Assembly (NCBI RefSeq): GCF_002300165.1
Contig: NZ_MLCE01000022.1
Span: 1-64,000 of the forward strand
Source: Streptomyces sp. Tue6028
GTDB taxonomy: Bacteria; Actinomycetota; Actinomycetes; Streptomycetales; Streptomycetaceae
DNA length: 64,000 nucleotides
Reading direction: 5' to 3'
The notes beneath the pieces are model-generated. The model did not search any database. It had not been told where the DNA came from and was given only the letters and a program-made list of their open reading frames with translations. A program made the translations under genes and the position numbers. Below are positions 25,152 through 33,990 of this stretch, piece by piece (the stretch's first letter is position 1; each line of letters opens with the position of its first letter).

Positions 25152-26369
25152 GTGACCGTCGTCGAGAACGTTCCCGCCAGGAGCGGCAGTGCACCCGTGC
25201 CCGCGCTCGCCGCACGGGCCACCGCGATCGGCGGCTCGCCGGTACGCGACATCCTCGCGGTCACCGCGCGCCCCGAGGTCATCAACTTCGCGGGCGGCCT
25301 GCCCGCACCGGAGCTTTTCGACGCCGAGGGCATCGCCGCCGCCTACCGCGACGTGCTCGCACAGGTCCCCGAGCGGGCGTTGCAGTACTCGACGACCGAG
25401 GGCGAGCCCGCGCTGCGGGCCGCGCTGGCCGAGCGGACCCGCGCCCGCGGACTGCCCACCACCGCGGACGACGTGCTCGTCACCACCGGTTCGCAGCAGG
25501 CGCTGTCCCTGCTCGCCACCGCCCTGCTGGAGCCGGGCGACACCGTGCTCGTCGAAAGTCCCTGCTACCTGGCGGCGCTCCAGGCGTTCTCCTTCGCGGG
25601 GGCCCGGATCGTGGCCGTGCCGGGCGACGAGCACGGCCTCGACCCGGACGCCCTGGACGCCCTGACGGCCCGCGAGCGGCCCAAGCTGCTCTACACCGTG
25701 CCCACGTTCCAGAACCCCACGGGACGCACCCTGCCCGGCGAGCGGCGGGCCGCCGTCGCCGAGGTGGCCGCCCGGCGCGGACTGTGGATCATCGAGGACG
25801 ACCCGTACGGCGAACTCCGCTTCGAGGGCGAGCGGGTCCCGTGGATCGCTTCCCACGACGGGGCGGCGGACCGGACCGTGCTGCTGGGCTCCTTCTCCAA
25901 GGTGATGGCGCCCGGGATGCGGCTGGGCTGGCTGCGCGCGCCCGCGGCCCTGCGCCGCGCGTGTGCCGTCGCCAAGCAGGCCGCCGACCTGCACACCCCG
26001 ACCGTCAACCAGCTCGCCGCCGCACGGTACTTGGCCGACCGGGACCTGGACGCCCATGTGGCCGGGGTCGCCGCCGTGTACCGGGAGCGGCGCGACGCCA
26101 TGCTCGCCGGCATCGCCGAGGCACTGCCCGCCGGGTCGTCCTGGACCCGTCCCGAGGGCGGCATGTTCCTCTGGGCGCGGCTGCCCGAGTCGTACGACAC
26201 CACGGCCCTGCTCCCGCGCGTGGTGGAGCAGGACGTGGCGTACGTGCCCGGAGCCCCCTTCTACGCGGCCGCACCCGATCCGGCGACGCTGCGGCTGTGC
26301 TTCGTCACGCAGACTCCGGAAGAGATCGCGGAGGGGCTGCGGCGGCTCGGGACCGGGCTGCGCGGCTAG
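25152..26369 (+). CDS. PLP-dependent aminotransferase (2-aminoadipate aminotransferase-like)
   Basis: A 405-residue fold-type I aminotransferase without an HTH domain. Motifs include VINFAGGLPAPELFD at the N-terminus, VPTFQNPTGRTL, and the PLP lysine in GSFSKVMAPGMRLGWLRAP. It resembles the LysN/2-aminoadipate or multi-substrate aromatic/branched aminotransferases, so the exact donor and acceptor are unsettled. Start GTG 25152. Its TAG stop is in the left CTAG of element copy 2. Confidence 0.9.
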   Translation: MTVVENVPARSGSAPVPALAARATAIGGSPVRDILAVTARPEVINFAGGLPAPELFDAEGIAAAYRDVLAQVPERALQYSTTEGEPALRAALAERTRARGLPTTADDVLVTTGSQQALSLLATALLEPGDTVLVESPCYLAALQAFSFAGARIVAVPGDEHGLDPDALDALTARERPKLLYTVPTFQNPTGRTLPGERRAAVAEVAARRGLWIIEDDPYGELRFEGERVPWIASHDGAADRTVLLGSFSKVMAPGMRLGWLRAPAALRRACAVAKQAADLHTPTVNQLAAARYLADRDLDAHVAGVAAVYRERRDAMLAGIAEALPAGSSWTRPEGGMFLWARLPESYDTTALLPRVVEQDVAYVPGAPFYAAAPDPATLRLCFVTQTPEEIAEGLRRLGTGLRG

Positions 26370-26533
26370 GGGGTTTCGTTGGGATCAGCCCGGGTCCGCA
26401 GGGCCCGGCACGGCACCTCGCCGCGTTGTCGGACCACCCGAGTACGCCCAGTACGCGGGTGATCCTCCGTCTTGCGATGCACCGCACCGGACCCCGCGGC
26501 CTGATCCGACCCGATCCGAACGAAACCCCCTGG
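26366..26533. repeat. CTAG-bounded inverted-repeat element, copy 2
   Basis: A 168-bp copy, about 93 percent identical to copy 1 at 4045-4213. The left CTAG provides the TAG stop of the aminotransferase; the right end has decayed to CTGG. There is no open reading frame of its own. Confidence 0.75.
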
Positions 26534-26608
26534 ACAGCCGTCCGGCGCGCGACCACCGGCCGGCGCGCGGGCGCCGGTGGTCGCAGGACCACCGGCCTCA
26601 CGCGCTGC

Positions 26609-27490
26609 TCAGTCCCACCAGAAGGACCAGACCTGCCGGCCGAGCACCTCGTGCGCCGCGTACTCGCGCAGGACCTCGTGATGGCCCTGCGTGATGTTGT
26701 CCGGGCAGAAGGCGAAGTGCTCGGCGGCGACGGCCTCGGCCTCCGCCAGGGTGCTCGGCGGGGCGGCCACCGACAGGACCAGCTGGTCGAAGGTGAGCGC
26801 GACGACGCGTATGCCGAAGCGGTCCTCCCACGAGCGCAGGACGGCGCAGAGCCGCGCCACGTCGTTCTCGTGGTTCACCGGGCCGGTCCAGCCGATCGCC
26901 GCCGGGATGTCCGCGCTGCGCCGTGCCGGTACGAGCGCGAGGCGCGGGTCCTTCAGCCACGAGCCGCCGTCCGCGAGGGCGTCGGCGACCTCGGCGGCGC
27001 GGGCGTCGGGGTCGGCCCCCTGCCCGGTGGCGGGCGCGAGGCCCGGCCACACGGGGCCGTACGGCGCGATCGTCTCGTCGAACGTGTGGGGTTCGCCGAA
27101 TATCTCGACGACCTTCTCCTTGCCGGGGTAGTCCGCGTCGGCGTCCGGCGGGTCCGCCGCGTACTCGTCCCAGAACTCCGCGAGCACCTCCTCGGCGTCG
27201 TGGTCCCCCGGATACGTCATCTCGTCCGGCGTCAACTCCCAGTCCTGCGGGCGGCCCCGGTCGCCCCCCACGTCCAGGAGCACCGGGAGCAGGCCGGCGG
27301 TCCGTCGGGCGGGCTCCAGCGTCGCCCAGCCGCCGGGCCGCGCCGGGACGTCGGCGTCCCACAGCAGCGGCTCGTGCCAGGGGCCCTCGTCGGTCGCGTC
27401 GACCAGTGTCCCGGGCGGGAGTTCAAGCCCGAGCGAGGCGCCGCTCGGGTCGGCCGCGAGCTGCGGCAGCGGGTTCGGAAGTGTCGCCAT
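26609..27490 (-). CDS. DUF4253 domain protein
   Basis: A 293-residue soluble, acidic protein with the DUF4253 domain in the C-terminal 110 residues (DIPAAIGWTGPVNHENDVAR, then SWEDRFGIRVVALTFDQL and ending VLGRQVWSFWWD). ATG 27490 was chosen as the start because the upstream in-frame extension to 27577 crosses the strong inverted repeats of the divergent promoter region. DUF4253 has no defined role; in some bacteria it accompanies toxin-immunity genes, but no such partner is visible here. Confidence 0.82.
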   Translation of the reverse strand: MATLPNPLPQLAADPSGASLGLELPPGTLVDATDEGPWHEPLLWDADVPARPGGWATLEPARRTAGLLPVLLDVGGDRGRPQDWELTPDEMTYPGDHDAEEVLAEFWDEYAADPPDADADYPGKEKVVEIFGEPHTFDETIAPYGPVWPGLAPATGQGADPDARAAEVADALADGGSWLKDPRLALVPARRSADIPAAIGWTGPVNHENDVARLCAVLRSWEDRFGIRVVALTFDQLVLSVAAPPSTLAEAEAVAAEHFAFCPDNITQGHHEVLREYAAHEVLGRQVWSFWWD

Positions 27491-27521
27491 GCCGGTGACT
27501 CTAGGGTCCGCCACTGACAAC

Positions 27522-27586
27522 GCGCCCCGCCCCCTCCCGCGGGAGGGGGCGGGGCGCCAACACCGTTGAACGGACAAGGTGTTGGC
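27522..27586. promoter_or_regulatory. Strong palindromes between divergent genes
   Basis: 27522-27557 is a GC-only hairpin with perfect 17-bp arms and a 2-base centre. Directly joined to it, GCCAACACC (27556-27564) and GGTGTTGGC (27578-27586) form perfect 9-bp arms around 13 bases. They lie between two divergent starts, so they are not gene-end terminators. Confidence 0.5.
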
Positions 27587-27686
27587 TGATTGACGTCAGT
27601 GCCGCGAGGGATGTCGGTGACGGTTGTTCCATCGGAGGAGCGGGTGCCCAGTGGGGGCGCCCGCCCTCATGGAGGGGGATGCATCC

Positions 27687-28643
27687 GTGCCCCGACGCAC
27701 AGGATGGCGACGCGCTCTGACCGGCCTGCTGGCGGGTCTCACGGCGACGATCGGTCTCACCACGGCCCTGGCCGCGCCCGCCGCGGCCGCCGCGGCCGCG
27801 GACGGCGCACCCGTGGCCGTGACCAGGTACAGCCACACCAGCCAGGCCGGTGACTACATAGGCCAGGGCTCCGCCGCGGCGTACACGGCGAAGACGGCCA
27901 CGATCAGCGTGGGGGGCTCCGCGGAGTACGCCCGCTTCCGCGTGTCCACCGACAGCACCTGGTGGGACGTCGAACTCGCCGCGCCGGCCGGCGAGAAGCT
28001 CCACCCCGGTGTCTACCGCGACGCGGAGAGGGCCGCGTTCCGCACCGGCCGCTCCCCGGGCCTCGATGTCTCCGGCGACGGACGCGGGTGCAACGAGGTG
28101 TACGGGCAGTTCTCGGTCGACCAGATCGAGACGGACGACTCCGGCGCGATCACCGTCCTCGACGCGACGTACACCCAGCACTGCGAGAGCGCCACGGCCC
28201 CGGCGCTCAAGGGCGTCGTCAAGTACCGGGCGCTGCCCCTGTCCTACGCCTACACCAGCGACTCCGGTGACTACATCGGGCAGGGCACGAGCGCCCGGCA
28301 CACCGGTGCCACCAGTACGTTCGGTCTCCGTGCGTGGGGCGACGGCGTCCAGTACGACGTCTCGGGCAAGCGCGAGTACTACACGGCGCTGCTCACCCCG
28401 CCGACGGGACAGCGGCTGGAGGCGGGCCGTACCTACGAGACGCGGCGCAGCAGCGACGAGTCGTTCGGCGGGCTCGACGTCCATGGCAACGGGCGCGGAT
28501 GCAACACGTCCACCGGCGAGTTCACCGTGACCAGGCTGGCGCGCGGGGACGACGGCGCCGTCGAGGCGTTCGCGGCGACCTTCGTCCAGCACTGCGAGGG
28601 CGCTGCCGCAGCGCTGCGGGGCAGCATCCACTACTACGCCTGA
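27687..28643 (+). CDS. Secreted protein with two tandem copies of an unrecognised domain
   Basis: A 318-residue exported protein: twin-basic N-terminus RRTGWRRALTGLLAGLTA, then an Ala-rich signal peptide ending near AAAAAAADGAPVA. The mature part is two homologous domains of about 130 residues (from about 50-185 and 190-318), each opening Y-x-(Y/H)-T-S-x-x-GDYIGQG, with conserved GRGCN and QHCE motifs that give two cysteines per domain. I do not recognise the family. GTG 27687 follows GGAGGGGG by eight bases. It is isolated between strong hairpins. Confidence 0.82.
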   Translation: MPRRTGWRRALTGLLAGLTATIGLTTALAAPAAAAAAADGAPVAVTRYSHTSQAGDYIGQGSAAAYTAKTATISVGGSAEYARFRVSTDSTWWDVELAAPAGEKLHPGVYRDAERAAFRTGRSPGLDVSGDGRGCNEVYGQFSVDQIETDDSGAITVLDATYTQHCESATAPALKGVVKYRALPLSYAYTSDSGDYIGQGTSARHTGATSTFGLRAWGDGVQYDVSGKREYYTALLTPPTGQRLEAGRTYETRRSSDESFGGLDVHGNGRGCNTSTGEFTVTRLARGDDGAVEAFAATFVQHCEGAAAALRGSIHYYA

Positions 28644-28649
28644 CAGGCG

Positions 28650-28693
28650 GACGGCCCCGGCGGGACGGTCGCTGCCGTCCCGCCGGGGCCGTC
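28650..28693. terminator. Bidirectional terminator between the secreted-protein gene and argS
   Basis: Perfect 19-bp arms (GACGGCCCCGGCGGGACGG and complement) enclose TCGCTG. It lies between converging genes. Confidence 0.88.
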
Positions 28694-28725
28694 GTCGGGC
28701 TGTGTCAGCCCGGACGCCCGCGGTG

Positions 28726-30486
28726 TCAGAGCCGCTCGGGCGTCCGGATGCCCAGCAGGGCCATGCCCTGGTGCAGCGTGCGGGCCGTCACGTCACACAG
28801 GAAGAGGCGGTTCTCCACCTGCTGCGGCGTCTCGGCCTTCAGGACCGGGCACTTGTCGTAGAAGGTCGTGTACAGCGACGCCAGCTGGTAGAGATACGCG
28901 GCCAGCTTGTGCGGGGCGTACTCGGTCGCCGCCTCGGCGACGACCTCCGCGAAGGCGTCGATGTGCAGGCCCAGCGCCCGCTCCGCCCCGGTCAGTTCGA
29001 GCTCCGGGTGCGCGGCCGGGCGGACCTCGCCGGCCTTCCGCAGGATCGACTGGATACGGGCGTACGCGTACTGGAGGTAGACGGACGTGTCGCCGTTCAG
29101 CGAGACCATCTGGTCCAGGTCGAACTTGTAGTCCCGGTTCGCCGACGTCGACAGGTCCGCGTACTTCACCGCGCCGATGCCCACCTGGGCACCCCGCTCG
29201 GTGATCTCCGCCTCGGACAGGTCCAGCGCCTTCTCCCGCACGACCGCGGAGGCCCGCTCGACCGCCTCGTCCAGCAGGTCGACCAGCCGGACCGTCTCGC
29301 CCTCACGCGTCTTGAAGGGCTTGCCGTCCTTGCCGAGGACCGTGCCGAAGGCGAGCTGGTGGGCCTTCACGTCGTCGTTCAGCCAGCCGGCCCTGCGCGC
29401 GGTCTCGAAGACCATCTTGAAGTGCAGGGACTGGCGGGCGTCCACGACGTAGATGAGCGACGTCGCCTTCAGGTTGAAGACGCGGTCCCTGATCGCGGAG
29501 AGGTCCGTCGCCGCGTAGCCGTAGCCGCCGTCGGACTTCCGCACGATCAGCGGGACCGGGTTGCCGTCCGGGCCCTTCACGTCGTCGAAGAACACGCAGA
29601 GCGCGCCGTCCGAGCGGACCGCCACGCCCGACTCCTCCAGGAGGCGGCACGTCTCGTCCAGCATGTCGTTGTAGCCGGACTCGCCGACCACGTCCGCGTC
29701 GCTGATCTCCATGTCCAGCTTGTCGAAGACCGAGTAGAAGTAGATCTTCGACTCGTCCACGAACTTCTGCCACATGGCCAGCGTCTCGGGCTCGCCCGCC
29801 TGGAGGTCGACCACCCGGCGCCGCGCCCGCGTCTTGAACTCCTCGTCGGAGTCGAAGATCGTCCGGGCGGCCTTGTAGAGCCGGTTCAGGTTCGACATGG
29901 CCTCCTCGCCGGAGACCGCGCCGCCCTTGTGGTCCAGCTCGTGCGGGTGCTCGATCAGGTACTGGATGAGCATGCCGAACTGGGTGCCCCAGTCGCCGAT
30001 GTGGTGGCGCCGGACGACCGTCTCGCCGGTGAACTCCAGCAGCTGGACGACCGCGTCGCCGATCACCGCGGACCGCAGGTGGCCGACGTGCATCTCCTTC
30101 GCCACGTTCGGCTGGGCGTAGTCGATGACCGTGGTGCCCGGGTGGTCCGCGACGGGCACGCCGAGGCGCGCGCCGTCCTCGTACCGCGCGGCGAGGTTCT
30201 CGGTGATCGCCCTGTCGGTGATCGTGACGTTCAGGAAGCCGGGGCCGGAGACCTCGATGTCCTTGATCACGTCACCCGACTCGACCTGCGCGACGACCTG
30301 GGTGGCCAGCTCCCGCGGGTTCGCCTTGGCCTTCTTCGCGAGCGCCAGGATGCCGTTGGCCTGGAAGTCGGCCCGGTCGCTTCGTCGCAGCAGCGGGTCC
30401 GCGGAACCGGCCTCCGGCAGAGCTGCCGAGAGGGCGTCCGCGAGGCGCTGGTGGACGGAAGCGGTGAGGGACGTGACCGAGGCCAT
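28726..30486 (-). CDS. argS: Arginyl-tRNA synthetase
   Basis: This 586-residue class I synthetase charges tRNA-Arg. It has the N-terminal Add-1 domain, the HIGH-type signature HVGHLRSAVIGD near residue 130 after PNVAKEM, and a C-terminal anticodon-binding domain (ALGLHIDAFAEVVAEAATEY). ATG 30486 is chosen because the protein then begins MASVTSLTASVHQRLADALS, a normal start for the family. It is divergent from lysS, so the two synthetases share a 155-base promoter region. Confidence 0.96.
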   Translation of the reverse strand: MASVTSLTASVHQRLADALSAALPEAGSADPLLRRSDRADFQANGILALAKKAKANPRELATQVVAQVESGDVIKDIEVSGPGFLNVTITDRAITENLAARYEDGARLGVPVADHPGTTVIDYAQPNVAKEMHVGHLRSAVIGDAVVQLLEFTGETVVRRHHIGDWGTQFGMLIQYLIEHPHELDHKGGAVSGEEAMSNLNRLYKAARTIFDSDEEFKTRARRRVVDLQAGEPETLAMWQKFVDESKIYFYSVFDKLDMEISDADVVGESGYNDMLDETCRLLEESGVAVRSDGALCVFFDDVKGPDGNPVPLIVRKSDGGYGYAATDLSAIRDRVFNLKATSLIYVVDARQSLHFKMVFETARRAGWLNDDVKAHQLAFGTVLGKDGKPFKTREGETVRLVDLLDEAVERASAVVREKALDLSEAEITERGAQVGIGAVKYADLSTSANRDYKFDLDQMVSLNGDTSVYLQYAYARIQSILRKAGEVRPAAHPELELTGAERALGLHIDAFAEVVAEAATEYAPHKLAAYLYQLASLYTTFYDKCPVLKAETPQQVENRLFLCDVTARTLHQGMALLGIRTPERL

Positions 30487-30641
30487 GGAGTGAGTGCCGT
30501 TCTGCTCGGGTTCCGGGAGTTTCTCAGTACAGAAAACCCAGTATCCCATGCGGTGAAAAGCCGTTTTCGCGGTTCGGGTCCGAGCTGGGAGAATGGACGC
30601 GTCAGCCGTACTGGCGTATGAGAAAGAAGGACGTGCCGATC

Positions 30642-32372
30642 GTGGCTCAGAGCACCGAGACCACCGACTGGGTCTCCCGTTACGCGGATGAGGTCATCGC
30701 CGAGTCGGAGCGTCGGGCCCCGGGCAAACCGGTCGTCGTCGCGTCCGGGCTCTCGCCCTCCGGCCCCATCCACCTCGGCAACCTGCGCGAGGTCATGACC
30801 CCGCACCTCGTCGCCGACGAGATCCGCCGCCGCGGGTACACCGTGCGGCACCTGTTGTCCTGGGACGACTACGACCGCTACCGCAAGGTCCCGGCCGGCG
30901 TCCCCGGCATCGACGAGTCCTGGGCGGAGCACATCGGCAAGCCGCTGACGTCCGTCCCCGCCCCGGTGGGCTCGGAGCACCCGAACTGGGCCGAGCACTT
31001 CAAGGCCGCCATGGTCGAGGCGCTGGCCGAGCTGGGTGTCGAGTACGACGGGATCAGCCAGACGGAGCAGTACACCTCGGGCGCCTACCGCGACCAGGTG
31101 CTGTTCGCGATGAAGCACCGCGGCGACATCGACGCGATCCTCGACCAGTACCGGACCAAGAAGGCTCCCGCCAAGAAGCAGGGCCAGAAGCCGGTCGACG
31201 AGGCCGAACTGGAGGCCGCCGAGGGTTCCGGCGCTGCCGCCGAGGACGACGGCAGCGGCACCTCGGGCTACTTCCCGTACAAGCCGTACTGCGGCCGGTG
31301 CGAGAAGGACCTCACCACCGTCACGGCGTACGACGACGAGACGACCGAGCTGACCTACACCTGCTCCGCCTGCGGTTTCTCCGAGACCGTCCGGCTGAGC
31401 GAGTTCGACCGCGGCAAGCTGGTCTGGAAGGTCGACTGGCCGATGCGCTGGGCGCACGAGGGCGTGATCTTCGAGCCGAGCGGCGTCGACCACTCCTCGC
31501 CCGGCTCGTCGTTCCAGGTCGGCGGGCAGATCGTCGGGATCTTCGGCGGCAAGCAGCCCATCGGCCCGATGTACGCCTTCGTCGGCATCTCCGGCATGGC
31601 GAAGATGTCCAGCAGCAAGGGCGGCGTGCCCACGGCCGCGGACGCGCTCCAGATCATGGAACCGCAGCTGCTGCGCTGGCTGTACGCCCGCCGTCGCCCC
31701 AACCAGTCGTTCAAGATCGCCTTCGACCAGGAGATCCAGCGGCTGTACGACGAGTGGGACAAGCTCGCGGGCAAGGTCGCCGACGGCTCGGTCCTCCCGG
31801 CCGACGCCGCCGCGTACGCGCGCGCGGTGGGCACGGCCGCCGGGGAGCTGCCGAGGACGCCCCGTCCTATGCCGTACCGCACGCTCGCCTCCGTCGCCGA
31901 CATCACCGCCGGCGCCGAGGACCAGACCCTGCGCATCCTCAGCGAGCTCGACCCGCAGAACCCGCTGGGCTCGCTCGACGAGGTCCGGCCCCGGCTCGGC
32001 AAGGCCGAGACCTGGATCAACACGCAGGTCCCCGCCGAGGAGCGCACCGTCGTCCGCGACGAGCCGGACGCCGACCTGCTGGCGTCCCTCGACGAGCAGG
32101 GCCGCGCCTCGCTGCGCCTGCTCGTGGAGGGCCTGGAGGAGAACTGGTCCCTGGACGGCCTGACCCACCTCGTCTACGGCGTCCCCAAGGTCCAGGCCGG
32201 CTACAGCGCCGACGCGACCGCCAAGGAGCTCCCGCCGGAGATCAAGGTCGCCCAGCGCACCTTCTTCGCGCTGCTCTACCACCTGCTCGTCGGGCGCGAC
32301 ACGGGCCCGCGCCTGCCCACGCTGCTGCTCGCGGTCGGGCAGGAGCGCGTACGCAAGCTGCTCGGCGCGTAA
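30642..32372 (+). CDS. lysS: Class I lysyl-tRNA synthetase
   Basis: A 576-residue lysine-tRNA ligase of the class I (archaeal-type) fold, not the common class II bacterial form. HIGH-type motif SGLSPSGPIHLGN (near residue 35), KMSKS-type MAKMSSSKG (near residue 325), and a CGRCEKDL...CSACGF zinc-finger-like pair in an insertion. A Lys/Glu/Ala-rich segment near residues 175-205 is an extra loop. GTG 30642 lies about 11 bases after GAAGG; GTG 30633 and ATG 30618 are possible, but the ATG lacks a ribosome-binding site. Confidence 0.93.
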   Translation: MAQSTETTDWVSRYADEVIAESERRAPGKPVVVASGLSPSGPIHLGNLREVMTPHLVADEIRRRGYTVRHLLSWDDYDRYRKVPAGVPGIDESWAEHIGKPLTSVPAPVGSEHPNWAEHFKAAMVEALAELGVEYDGISQTEQYTSGAYRDQVLFAMKHRGDIDAILDQYRTKKAPAKKQGQKPVDEAELEAAEGSGAAAEDDGSGTSGYFPYKPYCGRCEKDLTTVTAYDDETTELTYTCSACGFSETVRLSEFDRGKLVWKVDWPMRWAHEGVIFEPSGVDHSSPGSSFQVGGQIVGIFGGKQPIGPMYAFVGISGMAKMSSSKGGVPTAADALQIMEPQLLRWLYARRRPNQSFKIAFDQEIQRLYDEWDKLAGKVADGSVLPADAAAYARAVGTAAGELPRTPRPMPYRTLASVADITAGAEDQTLRILSELDPQNPLGSLDEVRPRLGKAETWINTQVPAEERTVVRDEPDADLLASLDEQGRASLRLLVEGLEENWSLDGLTHLVYGVPKVQAGYSADATAKELPPEIKVAQRTFFALLYHLLVGRDTGPRLPTLLLAVGQERVRKLLGA

Positions 32373-32391
32373 CGCCCCGGACGGTACGGCG

Positions 32392-32427
32392 AAGGGGGGC
32401 TCCCGGTGATCACCGGGAGCCCCCCTT
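32392..32427. terminator. Bidirectional terminator between lysS and the DUF2637 gene
   Basis: AAGGGGGGCTCCCGGTGA and its exact complement form an uninterrupted 36-base palindrome ending in TTT, between converging genes. Confidence 0.88.
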
Positions 32428-32459
32428 TCGTCCGTTCACGTCCGCCCGGGCGACACCCC

Positions 32460-33827
32460 CTAGGCGATGTGGTCCTCCTCCAGCTCCGCGTTGAAGCGGT
32501 TCTGGAAGCGGTCCGTGAGGTTCTTCAGCGCGCTGGGGCTGAGCGTCGTGCCGTAGGTGGCCTCGATGTTGTCGCCGAGGACGCGCGGCGTGGGGAAGCT
32601 GCCGTCTATCGACTGACGGAACACCTGGTAGTACGCCTCCTCCTGGGCCTTCTCGTCCGACTGCGCGGACTGCTCCTCACGCGGCGAGGGGATCGGCAGC
32701 TGCTCCGGCTCCGGGGTGCCGCCGCCCTCGCCCAGCTGCCGTGTACGGCCGCCGGCGCCCGCGGGGATCGGGAAGCTGCCGGTCTCCTCCGGGCCGGGCT
32801 CGTACATCGGGTGCTGCTGCTCGTCGTGCCACTGCCACCCCTCCTGCTCGGCGGCGTAGGTGGGGTCGTAGGGCGGCTCGAAGGCAGGGTCGTAGCCGCC
32901 CTCGTAGACGATGTTCTGCCCGGGCTGGGCGAACCAGGGGTTGCCGTCCGGCTGCGGCTGCTGCCCGTACTCCGGCTGCTCTGCGGGCGCGGGCCGGCCG
33001 TCGTCCGGAGTGCGGCGCTGCTGGTCCTGGGGCGACGCGGCCTGCGGGGCGGTCGCCTGCCCGGCACCGCGGCCGTCCGCGGCGGGGACGGCCGTCTCCA
33101 GCTCCGGCTGCTTCGGCGCCGGGGGAAGGAGCGCCGGCTCGATGCCTGCGGCGGCCAGGCCGGAGGGGGCGGTCTCGGCGAGGGGGACGCCGTAGCGGGC
33201 GAGGCGCAGGGGCATCAGGGATTCGACGGGTGCCTTGCGGCGCCAGGCGCGGCCGAAGCGGGAGCGCAGCCGGGCCTGGTAGACGAGGCGTTCCTGTTCG
33301 AGCTTGATGACCGCTTCGTAGGAGCGCAGTTCCCACAGCTTCATGCGGCGCCACAGCAGGAAGGTGGGCAGCGGGGACAGCAGCCAGCGGGTGAGGCGGA
33401 CGCCTTCCATGTGCTTGTCGGCGGTGATGTCGGCGATCCGGCCGATCGCGTGCCGGGCGGCTTCGACGGCGACGACGAAGAGGATCGGGATGACGGCGTG
33501 CATGCCGACGCCGAGCGGGTCGGGCCAGGCCGCCGCGCCGTTGAACGCGATGGTGGCGGCCGTCAGCAGCCATGCCGTCTGGCGCAGCAGCGGGAAGGGG
33601 ATCCTGATCCAGGTCAGCAGCAGGTCCAGGGCGAGCAGGACACAGATGCCGGCGTCGATGCCGATCGGGAAGACGTAGGAGAAGTTCCCGAAGCCCTTCT
33701 TGATCGCGAGCTCGCGGACGGCGGCGTACGAACCGGCGAAGCCGATACCGGCGATGATCACCGCACCGGTGACGACCACGCCGATGAGTATGCGGTGCAT
33801 CCGTGTCAGCTGCAGTGGCGCGGCCAC
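32460..33827 (-). CDS. DUF2637 membrane protein
   Basis: A 455-residue protein with four transmembrane helices in the first 130 residues (ILIGVVVTGAVIIAGIGFAG, then FPIGIDAGICVLLALDLLL and others), a basic cytoplasmic stretch, a Gln/Pro/Glu-rich disordered middle and a conserved C-terminal region ending TDRFQNRFNAELEEDHIA. DUF2637 proteins occur on streptomycete chromosomes and conjugative plasmids, where some are spread (Spd)-like; the chromosomal role is unknown. GTG 33827 has GGAGGGGAG upstream. A 14-bp palindrome lies just before it. Confidence 0.85.
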   Translation of the reverse strand: MAAPLQLTRMHRILIGVVVTGAVIIAGIGFAGSYAAVRELAIKKGFGNFSYVFPIGIDAGICVLLALDLLLTWIRIPFPLLRQTAWLLTAATIAFNGAAAWPDPLGVGMHAVIPILFVVAVEAARHAIGRIADITADKHMEGVRLTRWLLSPLPTFLLWRRMKLWELRSYEAVIKLEQERLVYQARLRSRFGRAWRRKAPVESLMPLRLARYGVPLAETAPSGLAAAGIEPALLPPAPKQPELETAVPAADGRGAGQATAPQAASPQDQQRRTPDDGRPAPAEQPEYGQQPQPDGNPWFAQPGQNIVYEGGYDPAFEPPYDPTYAAEQEGWQWHDEQQHPMYEPGPEETGSFPIPAGAGGRTRQLGEGGGTPEPEQLPIPSPREEQSAQSDEKAQEEAYYQVFRQSIDGSFPTPRVLGDNIEATYGTTLSPSALKNLTDRFQNRFNAELEEDHIA

Positions 33828-33851
33828 CCGTACTCCCCTCCCAGTGCGTGT

Positions 33852-33865
33852 TGTTGCGCGCAACA
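33852..33865. promoter_or_regulatory. Perfect palindrome TGTTGCGCGCAACA
   Basis: A 14-bp perfect palindrome, 24 bases upstream of the DUF2637 start, where a promoter or operator is expected. It resembles sites of small dimeric repressors, but no partner is identified. Confidence 0.5.
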
Positions 33866-33909
33866 GGGTGGCACATGTGTGCGGCCCACGGGCGCCCGGC
33901 ATGGAACGA

Positions 33910-33933
33910 GCCCGGTCCCGAAAGGGACCGGGC
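33910..33933 (-). terminator. Terminator after the DUF3558 gene
   Basis: GCCCGGTCCC-GAAA-GGGACCGGGC has perfect 10-bp arms. On the minus-strand transcript the loop reads UUUC, and the GNRA-type GAAA loop appears on the plus strand. It lies about 58 bases after the end of the 33991-34857 gene. Confidence 0.7.
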
Positions 33934-33990
33934 CCGGGCAAAAGCCCTTACCGGACCACGAGTTGGGCCGTGGACCGGGCGGGAAACGCG

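Noticed and set aside
24221..27517. A 1098-codon open frame on the plus strand
   Set aside because: It runs in a shifted frame through three well supported genes and reads as Arg/Pro/Ser-rich noise typical of high-GC DNA.
30618..30641. ATG 30618 as start of lysS
   Set aside because: There is no ribosome-binding site before it, whereas AAGAAGG lies after it and suits the downstream GTG starts.
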